Made by a program: the position numbers and the translations under genes | Assembly: GCA_022704585.1 (NCBI GenBank) | Contig: JAKJGD010000043.1 | Coordinates: 1-9,184 of the forward strand | DNA from: Spirochaetota bacterium | Lineage (GTDB): Bacteria; Spirochaetota; UBA4802; UBA5550 | Reading direction: 5' to 3' | DNA length: 9,184 nt | Shown here: piece after piece, positions 1 through 5,654 of the stretch | How positions within the stretch are numbered: the stretch's first letter is position 1 | How the letters are laid out: the number at the start of each line of letters is the position of its first letter | Notes under the pieces: model-generated | Told to the model about the DNA's origin: nothing | The model's input: only the letters and a program-made list of their open reading frames with translations | The model's database searches: none

Positions 1-1061
1 TTCCGGGTCTCGTCGTTGAGGAGAATGAAAAACGCCCGCCGCAGGGCAAGACCCTCCTGGAGGGTGTCGACCGTCCGCCGCACGATATCGGCCAGGTTTT
101 TCTCCTCCGCGATATCGCGGACGAAGGTATCGACCGCGGACCCGAAGGCGTATTGCTTGCGCTTGAACGCCCGGTCAACGAGAGGCTGCAGGTAGACCGA
201 GAACAGGATGAAGACGAGGACCACGGCGCCCGCGATGATGTAGTACGGCAGATCGCCCATGATCCCCAGCTTCCAGTCATGGGCCCAGACAATGGCGATG
301 ATGGGAAGCGTGATGACCGTCGAAATGACACCGTACACGAACGTCTTGTGGATAACGGTCCGTATATCGAGAAGGTTGTACGCGATGATGCTGTAGAACA
401 GCGAAAATATCGTGAAGAATGATGCTATCGCCGGCCCGATAACGTAGAGCTCTGAATAATTGAAAACGAGCGGCATGATGATCGAGAAAAATGCGGCCAC
501 GGTGATCGAGAACGTCGAGGCAACGAAAAGGTACCGCATCTGGAGCCGGTAGATCGCGATCTTTGTCTGAATGTATTTGCGCACGAAATTGGTCAGCGCG
601 GAAATAACGTACACGAAGGCAAGACCCGCGTAAACAGTGTATCCATGATACGCCTGGTTGTAGTCCCGGATAAATTTTCCTCCCTTGAAATAGGCCCTGG
701 TTATCGTGATGTCGGTCGCGACGACCGCGACCCCCACGACGATAGCGGGCAGCAGGATCAGCGCCGTGATCCAGAACGGGAATTGCCTGGAGGACTTCGG
801 GAAGACGAACGACATGGCGAAAAGCGCAGAGAAGGTCATGATGGTCCCGAGCTGGGTCACCTTGTTAAGCTGTGTGAGGTCGAAATAATCCGGGTAGGCA
901 TAGGTCAGGAACATGGTGAACAGGATGCACAGGGCCGAGGATGCAAAGAAGGCAAAATACCGCATTACCTGGTCCCGCCAGTCCTTGACAAGCACGAAAA
1001 CGATGACGAACACGATCAAGGCCGAAGCCGCGAGGCCGAAAATGATACTGAACGTATTCAT
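1..1061 (-). CDS. Multi-TM membrane sensor with GAF-like start, C-terminus missing
   Basis: This gene runs off the left edge, so only the first 353 residues are visible. They contain about nine hydrophobic helices: roughly residues 4-25, 35-55, 70-87, 95-116, 141-160, 176-200, 205-228, 241-259 and 273-291. The motif YNLLDIRTVIHKTFVYG (228-244) and the juxtamembrane LVDRAFKRKQYAF (294-306) are typical of the N-terminal sensor region found on many histidine kinases and related receptors. The segment after it (about 311-353, ending AFFILLNDETR) reads as the helix and first strand of a GAF domain. The output domain lies outside the window and could be a histidine kinase, a PP2C/SpoIIE phosphatase or a cyclic-nucleotide enzyme. 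The ATG at 1061 is chosen because TM1 begins right after it and no other ATG lies upstream in frame; no strong Shine-Dalgarno precedes it. The gene is divergent from the HAMP/hydrolase pair. Membrane sensing is inferred from topology; the signal is unknown. Confidence 0.8.
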   Translation of the reverse strand, partial: MNTFSIIFGLAASALIVFVIVFVLVKDWRDQVMRYFAFFASSALCILFTMFLTYAYPDYFDLTQLNKVTQLGTIMTFSALFAMSFVFPKSSRQFPFWITALILLPAIVVGVAVVATDITITRAYFKGGKFIRDYNQAYHGYTVYAGLAFVYVISALTNFVRKYIQTKIAIYRLQMRYLFVASTFSITVAAFFSIIMPLVFNYSELYVIGPAIASFFTIFSLFYSIIAYNLLDIRTVIHKTFVYGVISTVITLPIIAIVWAHDWKLGIMGDLPYYIIAGAVVLVFILFSVYLQPLVDRAFKRKQYAFGSAVDTFVRDIAEEKNLADIVRRTVDTLQEGLALRRAFFILLNDETR

Positions 1062-1082
1062 ACAGTTATTGCATCCCGCTTC

Positions 1083-1088
1083 ATTGTA
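1083..1088 (-). promoter_or_regulatory. Candidate -10 box for the divergent membrane sensor gene
   Basis: On the minus strand TACAAT (5 of 6 matches to TATAAT) lies 22 bp upstream of the ATG at 1061. No recognisable -35 hexamer sits 16-18 bp further upstream, so this is a weak prediction. Confidence 0.25.
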
Positions 1089-1158
1089 TCGTGCCCGGCG
1101 ATCCACGCTCCCCCGGTAAAAAAACAGGCCGCACCAGCGCCGGCGGGAGCAAAAATCA

Positions 1159-1186
1159 TTGACGAATATCGCGATCTGATCATACT
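1159..1186 (+). promoter_or_regulatory. Candidate sigma-70-type promoter for the HAMP/hydrolase pair
   Basis: TTGACG (1159-1164, 5 of 6 matches to the -35 consensus) is followed after 16 bp by CATACT (1181-1186, 4 of 6 matches to the -10 consensus). Transcription would start near 1193, giving a leader of about 55 nt before the ATG at 1248. It is the best-looking promoter pair in the 186-bp divergent spacer. Confidence 0.45.
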
Positions 1187-1199
1187 GAATGAATCAGAA

Positions 1200-1215
1200 G
1201 TGCGCCGCAGCGCAC
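1200..1215 (+). promoter_or_regulatory. Stem-loop in the predicted leader of the HAMP gene
   Basis: GTGCGC (1200-1205) and GCGCAC (1210-1215) form a perfect 6-bp stem with a CGCA tetraloop, just after the predicted transcription start. Part of the left arm also belongs to GAAGTG (1197-1202), which can pair instead with CACTTC (1222-1227), so two exclusive folds are possible. No U-tract follows, so it is not a normal terminator. A regulatory role is only a possibility. Confidence 0.3.
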
Positions 1216-1247
1216 ACGGTACACTTCATTAATTATTGAGGTTAATT

Positions 1248-1799
1248 ATGGCCTTGACAAGAAAAAAATACGTTCTTGATAAAAAATTTCAGATCGGGTT
1301 ATCGGCCCGCGCCGTCATACTGCCCCTCTTTACCACGCTCGCAATTTGCGGCGTCCTGCTCTATTTCGCCGGTGACACGAACCGGCTGATAAACCGGAGC
1401 AACAAGGATATCTCGGCCATAATCGATACGCAGCAGGACATGTTCGACACGTTCATGGCCACCCCTTCTCTTCAGGATGCGGCAAACCCGATTGCAAGAG
1501 CGATCCGGGAAAACGGGAAAATAACCAACAATATATACGACAATCACGAGCGGATCATGAGAAACAGCCGCATCGTGCTGGCCATCCTGATCGTCATGAC
1601 GGTACTGCAGACGGCCATCATCTTCTTCCAGTTCATATTTTTCTCCCACAAGATCTCGGGCCCGCTCCACGTGATGACAAATTACATGAAGGAATTCAGG
1701 AAGGGGAGCTGCCCTGACTACCGGCCGCTCCGAAAAAACGACGAGCTGCGCGAATTTTATGATGAGTTCTGGGAAACCATGAACTGCCTTAAAAAGTAA
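1248..1799 (+). CDS. Two-TM HAMP-type membrane protein without an output domain
   Basis: This 183-residue protein has a cytoplasmic start (KKYVLDKKFQ), TM1 at about 22-41, an extracytoplasmic loop of about 65 residues predicted to be helical, and TM2 at about 109-132. A HAMP-like linker follows: the SHKISGPL motif (133-140) with its conserved proline, then the second helix with LRKNDELREF near the end. It stops there, with no methyl-accepting, kinase or GGDEF domain. Such short proteins occur in deltaproteobacteria and spirochaetes, often annotated as HAMP-domain or chemotaxis-like proteins; their role is poorly known. The ATG at 1248 has GAGG at 1238-1241 with a 6-nt spacer, which favours it over the in-frame TTG at 1236. 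The isochorismatase-family gene starts 23 bp downstream, so the two probably share a transcript. I infer a membrane signalling or partner-modulating role. Confidence 0.8.
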   Translation: MALTRKKYVLDKKFQIGLSARAVILPLFTTLAICGVLLYFAGDTNRLINRSNKDISAIIDTQQDMFDTFMATPSLQDAANPIARAIRENGKITNNIYDNHERIMRNSRIVLAILIVMTVLQTAIIFFQFIFFSHKISGPLHVMTNYMKEFRKGSCPDYRPLRKNDELREFYDEFWETMNCLKK

Positions 1800-1808
1800 T
1801 AACGGCCC

Positions 1809-1813
1809 GGGAG
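1809..1813 (+). promoter_or_regulatory. Shine-Dalgarno for the TTG-initiated hydrolase gene
   Basis: GGGAG lies 9 nt before the TTG at 1823 and supports that start. A second purine-rich run (1825-1833) precedes another in-frame TTG at 1844, but starting there would remove the first residues of the PALIVVDMQ strand that the family normally keeps. Confidence 0.5.
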
Positions 1814-1822
1814 ATCAAACCG

Positions 1823-2491
1823 TTGGAGGAAGGGCGCCCCGCATTGATCGTCGTCGACATGCAGCACTACTATCTGCAGAAGACCTCGGCATACTGGGCC
1901 TATTTCAACGCGCTTCAGCCCGGATGCCTCGATTACATTGCGAACCGGTGCGAAACAATTGTCATACCGAATATCCGCCTCCTCCTTCAGGTATTCAGGA
2001 GCTCGTCCCTGCCGCCGGTTTTTCTCCGTCTCTGCGGAAAAGACCCTGACCGCACCGACCTTCACCGCTTTTTCAGAGACTCCTACACCAGGGGAAAAAG
2101 GGCGGGATTCGATGGGGTCTATCCGCTGGCCGATGAGCCGGATGCCGCCGTTGTCGGACCGATCATGCCCCTCCCCGGTGAAACCGTCATCGATAAGACA
2201 ACGTTCAGTCCCTTTACGGGCACCGGCATTGACGGGATACTGAGGGGAATGGGCGTTTCCACGCTGCTGTTCACCGGTCTTGCAACCAGCCAGTGCGTTG
2301 AAACGACGGCGCGGGACGCGTCAGACCGGGGTTACCGCGTGATCCAGGTCGAGGACGCGCAGGCCGATTACGATGAAGCCAGCCATATTCATTCGCTCTG
2401 CAGTTCGCAGGGAGTGTGCGGGGGACATGTAGTGAGTACCGGGGACATCATCCACAGGGGCGTCCCGGCGGTGGAAGGCGATATCCGCTGA
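1823..2491 (+). CDS. Isochorismatase-family cysteine hydrolase
   Basis: This 222-residue protein has the isochorismatase/nicotinamidase fold signature. The expected Asp-Lys-Cys triad is visible: D12 in PALIVVDMQ, K125 in VIDKTTFSPFTGTGID, and C158 in LFTGLATSQCVETTARDAS. Members hydrolyse C-N or vinyl-ether bonds in small metabolites (nicotinamide, isochorismate, biuret, N-carbamoyl compounds) in the cytoplasm. The substrate cannot be named from sequence alone, and no siderophore or NAD-salvage gene is nearby. The length is slightly above the usual 180-210 because of a charged insertion around residues 70-110. It starts at TTG 1823. It follows the HAMP membrane gene by 23 bp in a likely two-gene operon, an unusual partnership. 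Its TGA lies 3 bp from the stop of the convergent anti-sigma gene. The family call is firm; the specificity is unknown. Confidence 0.87.
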   Translation: MEEGRPALIVVDMQHYYLQKTSAYWAYFNALQPGCLDYIANRCETIVIPNIRLLLQVFRSSSLPPVFLRLCGKDPDRTDLHRFFRDSYTRGKRAGFDGVYPLADEPDAAVVGPIMPLPGETVIDKTTFSPFTGTGIDGILRGMGVSTLLFTGLATSQCVETTARDASDRGYRVIQVEDAQADYDEASHIHSLCSSQGVCGGHVVSTGDIIHRGVPAVEGDIR

Positions 2492-2501
2492 CGGTCAGCG
2501 G
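2485..2501. repeat. Palindrome spanning both stop codons of two convergent genes
   Basis: CCGCTGAC (2485-2492) and GTCAGCGG (2494-2501) form a perfect 8-bp inverted repeat around one central G. It contains the TGA of the hydrolase gene and the TGA of the anti-sigma gene, each preceded by a CGC arginine codon. In RNA it can fold as a 7-bp stem with a CGG loop on either strand. No T-tract follows on either side, so it is not a classical intrinsic terminator, but it might limit read-through in both directions. Confidence 0.55.
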
Positions 2502-3154
2502 AATACCCTGAAAACGACGAACCTCTTCGAGGACCCCGGTTCCGTCATGATGTCACCCCGCCCGTCGGTCAGGCCCACATCTTCAATCGCGTTATTCCAC
2601 TGGACTGCCGGCGCGGGCGACGATCCGTCAACCAACAGGTACGCGACCCTCCGCGATCCGAGGCGCTTTTTCAGCTCATTGAAGGACGAGAGGGGCACGG
2701 TACCTTCAACATACTCGTCGGTAACGCCGGCGATGGTCGCGTTGTGCTGCCGTATGATGTCGATGACCCGCTCGGAATCGCTCACCGACTTGCGATAGCC
2801 GCCGTCAGACATCATCCCGCCGCCGCGCACGCCGATGATGCCCGTGTTGAAAAGCCCGACCCCCGCAATGATCAGTACCGACGCCGCCATGGCCGGCAGC
2901 GATTTCAGGAACATCTTCCTTCTTTTGGCTGACCTGATACCGCGCATCGCGCCCGCGGGGAATTCTTCACCGACGCAGGTCGCGCACCCGTACTCGCCGC
3001 AGAGGCGCACGGTCGATTCCAGGCGCCGGTACTCCAGCGCGCATTCCGGGCAGGAGGCCATATGGCGCATCAGGTCGTCACGTTCGGCACCCGAACCGAT
3101 CTCATTGTCATACAGGTCAGACAGCGTATGAAACGGAATATGATTGCCGCTCAT
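2495..3154 (-). CDS. Zinc-finger transmembrane anti-sigma factor
   Basis: This is the partner of the upstream ECF sigma gene; it overlaps that gene's stop by four bases (ATGA, 3151-3154), so translation is probably coupled. The 219 residues begin with a ZAS/zf-HC2 anti-sigma domain: HMASCPEC gives H31, C35 and C38, with H5 or H9 as possible fourth ligand. A basic stretch (RSAKRRK, 74-80) leads to one TM helix at about 84-108. An extracytoplasmic domain of about 110 residues follows, ending in FVVFRVFR. Such proteins hold their sigma factor at the membrane until a signal triggers proteolysis or a conformational change. Between the zinc finger and the TM there is an extra cysteine cluster (C52, C57, C60) that is not part of the standard motif. 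The extracytoplasmic domain is not one I recognise; its serine/glycine-rich start and the YLLVDGSSPAPAVQW segment suggest a small folded sensor. The function is well supported; the inducing signal is unknown. Confidence 0.85.
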   Translation of the reverse strand: MSGNHIPFHTLSDLYDNEIGSGAERDDLMRHMASCPECALEYRRLESTVRLCGEYGCATCVGEEFPAGAMRGIRSAKRRKMFLKSLPAMAASVLIIAGVGLFNTGIIGVRGGGMMSDGGYRKSVSDSERVIDIIRQHNATIAGVTDEYVEGTVPLSSFNELKKRLGSRRVAYLLVDGSSPAPAVQWNNAIEDVGLTDGRGDIMTEPGSSKRFVVFRVFR

Positions 3155-3729
3155 ATCAAACCTCTCGCGAGTAATCTGTTCTTCAAGAACTCTCTGCCTC
3201 TATGTATCCTCACCTTGACATTGGACAGGGATATGCCCTCAATCTCGGCGATCTCGTTATACGAAAGCCCCTGTATGTCTCTCAGGAGCAGGATCTCGCG
3301 GTAATCGTCTGGAAGGTTCCCTATCTCCTCTTTTACGATCCTGAGGGAATCCTGCAAGATCACTTCCTCTTCGGGATTCTCCCGCTCGTCCGGCAGCTGC
3401 AGGTCGTACTCATCGTCGCCCCTCGAGCTGTTTATGGGAACGAGGTTATACCTGTTGTTCTTTTTCCGGTAGTTCTTGCAGTAATTGACCATGATACTGT
3501 AGAACCATGTAGAAAACTTTGATTCCCGGCGGAACGAGCGCAGGGCCTCCATGGTCATGATAAAAATTTCCTGTGTGATATCCATGGCCTCGTCGTAATC
3601 TTTTATCTGGGAATAGACATAATTGAAAGCTTTGTCCTGATATTTCCGGATGATCATTGAAAAGGCCTCTATATCCCCGGCCAGGACTTTGTCAATGATC
3701 TGAATATCTTCACTATCTGAATTGGACAT
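3151..3729 (-). CDS. ECF-family RNA polymerase sigma factor
   Basis: This 192-residue sigma factor has only the two core domains of the ECF class. Region 2 (about 21-90) includes YDEAMDITQEIFIMTMEAL for core RNA polymerase contact and FSTWFYSIMVNYCKNYRKK for -10 recognition. Region 4 (about 125-180) includes LPDDYREILLLRDIQGLSY and the helix-turn-helix ending SNVKVRIHRGREFLKNRL for -35 recognition. The linker (about 95-122) is acidic. It directs transcription of a stress or envelope regulon when released from the overlapping anti-sigma factor. It starts at ATG 3729 with no clear Shine-Dalgarno, and its codons are visibly more AT-rich than those of dnaK or tyrS. It follows tyrS after 66 bp and has a candidate promoter in that gap. 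The regulon cannot be told from this window. Confidence 0.93.
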   Translation of the reverse strand: MSNSDSEDIQIIDKVLAGDIEAFSMIIRKYQDKAFNYVYSQIKDYDEAMDITQEIFIMTMEALRSFRRESKFSTWFYSIMVNYCKNYRKKNNRYNLVPINSSRGDDEYDLQLPDERENPEEEVILQDSLRIVKEEIGNLPDDYREILLLRDIQGLSYNEIAEIEGISLSNVKVRIHRGREFLKNRLLARGLI

Positions 3730-3751
3730 GGATTGTTTATCGTGGTTACAA

Positions 3752-3780
3752 TTAATAATATTTTTTGGGTGCCGGGTAAA
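3752..3780 (-). promoter_or_regulatory. Candidate promoter for the sigma/anti-sigma operon
   Basis: On the minus strand TTTACC (3775-3780) and TATTAA (3752-3757) are separated by 17 bp, each matching the sigma-70 consensus at 4 of 6 positions, within an AT-rich stretch. Transcription would begin about 15 nt before the ATG. It would let the sigma operon be expressed apart from tyrS. I see no obvious ECF-type AAC-containing -35 element that would indicate autoregulation. Confidence 0.3.
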
Positions 3781-3790
3781 CGCTCCCGGC
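3771..3790 (-). other. Stem-loop just after tyrS, without U-tract
   Basis: GCCGGG and CCCGGC form a 6-bp GC-only stem with an 8-nt loop, 5 bp after the tyrS stop. On the coding strand it is followed by ACCCAAAAAA rather than a T-run, so it lacks the usual intrinsic terminator tail. It overlaps the candidate -35 box of the sigma gene. It could reduce read-through or protect the tyrS mRNA end. Confidence 0.35.
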
Positions 3791-3795
3791 AGCGA

Positions 3796-5058
3796 TCAGC
3801 CGATTATTTTTACAAACTTCCGCTTGCCGACCTTGAGGATCCCCTCGGCTGGAAGGGGAAGCTCGTAGTCTTCGGCGGATATTTTTTCGTTATTAAAGGT
3901 CACGCCGCCGCCCTTGATGAGCCGGCGCGCCTCGCCGTTTGTAGCGGCCGTGCCGGCCAGGACCATCAGCTTCACGATCCAGATCGAGCCGCCCGTCTTT
4001 TCCCCGTCCGGAACATGGAATTCGGGCACATCGTCGGGAACTTCCTTGTTGGAAAAGACGCGGGTGAACTCCCCGGCCGCACGCTCGGCCGTCTCCTGGT
4101 CATAGAACTGGGCGCATATGTTTTTCGCCAGGATGACCTTCACGTCCCGGGGATGCACGGTCCCTTTCCCGATGCCCTCGCGGTAGCCGGCAATCTCGTC
4201 GCGCGGCACGTCGGTAACCAGCTCAAAGTAGGTGAACATCAGTTCGTCCGATATTGACATGATCTTGCCGAATATATCTTTCGGCGGCTCGTTGATGCCG
4301 ACATAGTTGTGCAGGGACTTGCTCATCTTCTGCACGCCGTCGAGCCCGACCAGCAGCGGTACCGTCATGATGACCTGCGGCTCCTGGCCGTATTCCCGCT
4401 GGAGGTCCCGGCCGACCAGCAGGTTGAACTTCTGGTCCGAGCCGCCGAGCTCGACGTCCGCCCGGAGCACCACGGAATCGTACCCCTGTACCAGCGGATA
4501 CATGAACTCGAGGATGGTAATGGGCACCCCGCCCTTGTAGCGCTTGTCGAAATCGTCGCGCTCCAACATGCGCGCGACATTGTACTTGGCCGTGAGACCC
4601 AGCACGTCGCCAAACGTCATGGGGTCGCACCACTCGGAATTGAACACGATTTTCGTCTTTTCCCGGTCCAGTATCTTGAACACCTGGCGCTTGTAGGTCT
4701 CGGCGTTTTCCAGCACTTCTTCGCGGGTAAGGCTCTTGCGGGTGGCGGAACGCCCGGAGGGATCGCCGATCATACCGGTGAAGTCTCCGATCAGGAACAC
4801 GACCGTGTGCCCCATGTCCTGGAAATGCTTCATCTTCCTTAATAAAACGGTGTGTCCCAGGTGTATGTCCGGGGCCGTCGGATCAAAGCCCGTTTTGATA
4901 ATAAGCGGCGTGTTTTCCCGCTCCGATTTCTCGAGTTTCTTCTTGAATTCGTCTTTCGGCAGGACCTCTTCGGTCCCGCGTACCAGCAGATCAAAATCGT
5001 TCCGTATCATTTCCCGTATCCGTTTGTCCTTTCCGGCTCCCCCCGCGGCCGGTATCAA
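3796..5058 (-). CDS. tyrS: Tyrosyl-tRNA synthetase
   Basis: This enzyme charges tRNA-Tyr with tyrosine in an ATP-dependent reaction in the cytoplasm. It is a class I synthetase: the HIGH motif appears as HLGH (66-69) after [10 protein letters not shown], and KMSKS is intact at 244-248. The tyrosine and ATP pocket segments [13 protein letters not shown] (92-104) and [10 protein letters not shown] (187-196) are present, as is [18 protein letters not shown]-terminal S4 RNA-binding domain covers about 355-420. The sequence resembles the TyrZ-type branch of the family. The TTG at 5058 overlaps the upstream gene's stop (TTGA) and has GAGGAG at 5070-5075. The ATG at 5010 (residue 17) lacks a well-placed Shine-Dalgarno but matches the usual family N-terminus better, so the true start is uncertain by 16 residues. 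The small upstream gene is probably co-transcribed. No T-box leader is visible. Confidence 0.96.
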   Translation of the reverse strand: MIPAAGGAGKDKRIREMIRNDFDLLVRGTEEVLPKDEFKKKLEKSERENTPLIIKTGFDPTAPDIHLGHTVLLRKMKHFQDMGHTVVFLIGDFTGMIGDPSGRSATRKSLTREEVLENAETYKRQVFKILDREKTKIVFNSEWCDPMTFGDVLGLTAKYNVARMLERDDFDKRYKGGVPITILEFMYPLVQGYDSVVLRADVELGGSDQKFNLLVGRDLQREYGQEPQVIMTVPLLVGLDGVQKMSKSLHNYVGINEPPKDIFGKIMSISDELMFTYFELVTDVPRDEIAGYREGIGKGTVHPRDVKVILAKNICAQFYDQETAERAAGEFTRVFSNKEVPDDVPEFHVPDGEKTGGSIWIVKLMVLAGTAATNGEARRLIKGGGVTFNNEKISAEDYELPLPAEGILKVGKRKFVKIIG

Positions 5059-5354
5059 TGCTTGTCGCTCTCCTCGGTGTCCTCGGCGTCCTGTACCTCT
5101 TCCTCGGCTATCTCCTCGATATCATAATCGGGGCCCAGCTCCCGGACGTAGTGGAAACGGGCTATGATCGCGATCAGCTCGTTGCGGGACGCCACCGCTT
5201 CCTCGCGGCTGTCGAACCCGATGACCAGCGGATCATTAATTCCGGTGAGATATACCTCGAACCCGAATTTATCTTCTTCCTCGATGACGCTTCCCACCGC
5301 AGTCACCTTCGGAATTACTATGGCTATACCGCCGTAATCGACTATTGGCAACAT
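5055..5354 (-). CDS. Small acidic-tailed protein of unknown function, coupled to tyrS
   Basis: I do not recognise this 99-residue protein. The first 70 residues look like a small folded domain: strands [14 protein letters not shown] and [18 protein letters not shown] (31-47), then a helix [19 protein letters not shown] (49-67). The strand-strand-helix order is reminiscent of small PH-like or regulatory domains, but that is only an impression. The tail (about 75-99) is very rich in Asp and Glu and probably disordered. There is no signal peptide or TM segment, so it is likely cytoplasmic. The ATG at 5354 is backed by AGGGAG at 5361-5366 with a 6-nt spacer, a strong ribosome site. Its TGA overlaps the proposed TTG start of tyrS by four bases. 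The good ribosome site, the even domain-like composition and the gene overlap argue that it is real. A link to translation is only a neighbourhood inference. Confidence 0.75.
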   Translation of the reverse strand: MLPIVDYGGIAIVIPKVTAVGSVIEEEDKFGFEVYLTGINDPLVIGFDSREEAVASRNELIAIIARFHYVRELGPDYDIEEIAEEEVQDAEDTEESDKH

Positions 5355-5413
5355 ATCATGCTCCCTGCGCTATTTGGGACAGGGTGCGCGCATCCCCGGC
5401 AAACGTCAAGAGT

Positions 5414-5441
5414 AAAAAAAAGCCGTCGGGGCGCCTGCCCG
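5414..5441 (-). terminator. Weak terminator-like hairpin with an eight-T tail
   Basis: On the minus strand CGGGC (5437-5441) can pair with GCCCCG (5427-5432), with one bulged C and an AGGC loop. The run ACGGC then leads to eight T residues (5414-5421). The T-run is strong but the stem is short and five bases away from it. It would lie in the leader of the small gene/tyrS transcript if the promoter is upstream. Confidence 0.35.
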
Positions 5442-5481
5442 GTGCCATCTCCACCACTTCCTGTCAAGATAATAGAGGTTG

Positions 5482-5504
5482 AAAATCGGGCCGGAAATGC
5501 CCGA
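5482..5504 (-). terminator. Terminator-like hairpin in the dnaJ-tyrS spacer
   Basis: On the minus strand TCGGGC (5499-5504) and GCCCGA (5486-5491) form a perfect 6-bp stem with a 7-nt loop, immediately followed by TTTT (5482-5485). It lies well past the two stronger dnaJ terminators, so it is either a back-up or the end of an unseen small transcript. Confidence 0.4.
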
Positions 5505-5573
5505 ATCGATGGCAAATACTTTTTTACCGGGACGTTCATGACACGAGAGGACGAGTAGTTGCGGTAATAAATG

Positions 5574-5599
5574 AAAAGGCACGGCCTGATGGCCGTGCC
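5574..5599 (-). terminator. Intrinsic terminator 2 downstream of dnaJ
   Basis: On the minus strand GGCACGGCC (5591-5599) and GGCCGTGCC (5578-5586) form a perfect 9-bp GC-rich stem with a 4-nt loop, followed directly by TTTT (5574-5577). It is about 55 nt after the dnaJ stop and is the strongest hairpin in the window. Confidence 0.8.
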
Positions 5600-5614
5600 C
5601 GGTTGCTGTCAGCG

Positions 5615-5640
5615 AAAAACGCATCGCGGGGTTCCGCGAT
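5615..5640 (-). terminator. Intrinsic terminator 1 downstream of dnaJ
   Basis: On the minus strand ATCGCGG (5634-5640) and CCGCGAT (5623-5629) form a 7-bp stem with a 4-nt loop, then GCG and TTTTT (5615-5619). It begins 14 nt after the dnaJ stop and stands in tandem with the stronger hairpin at 5574-5599, so the chaperone transcript should end here. Confidence 0.65.
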
Positions 5641-5654
5641 TCGGTCCCATGCGC

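Larger units (their letters stand above)
5358..5654. other. Non-coding spacer between dnaJ and the tyrS unit
   Basis: About 300 bp separate dnaJ from the small tyrS-linked gene. The short reading frames here lack ribosome sites and protein-like composition, so I call the stretch non-coding. It holds four hairpins followed by T-runs in the minus direction (listed separately), two strong and two weaker. A TTGACG hexamer (minus strand, 5404-5409) and a TTGACA hexamer (5462-5467) could serve as -35 boxes, but neither has a convincing -10 at the right distance, so the promoter of the tyrS unit is not located. Confidence 0.6.

Noticed and set aside
645..1232. Plus-strand reading frame of 195 codons opposite the membrane sensor gene
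   Set aside because: The minus strand encodes a coherent nine-helix membrane protein over the same bases. The plus product is a charged low-complexity sequence with no family features.
3771..3790. Intrinsic terminator after tyrS
   Set aside because: The GC-rich stem is real, but on the transcribed strand it is followed by an A-run, not a T-run. It is therefore listed only as a stem-loop.
5342..5624. Two minus-strand reading frames of 65 and 72 codons in the dnaJ-tyrS spacer
   Set aside because: They run through the terminator hairpins, have no convincing ribosome site and have implausible compositions.
5355..5654. Possible T-box riboswitch upstream of tyrS
   Set aside because: The hallmark T-box sequence (AGGGTGG...ACCGCG) and specifier loop are not recognisable, and a separate gene lies between the spacer and tyrS.
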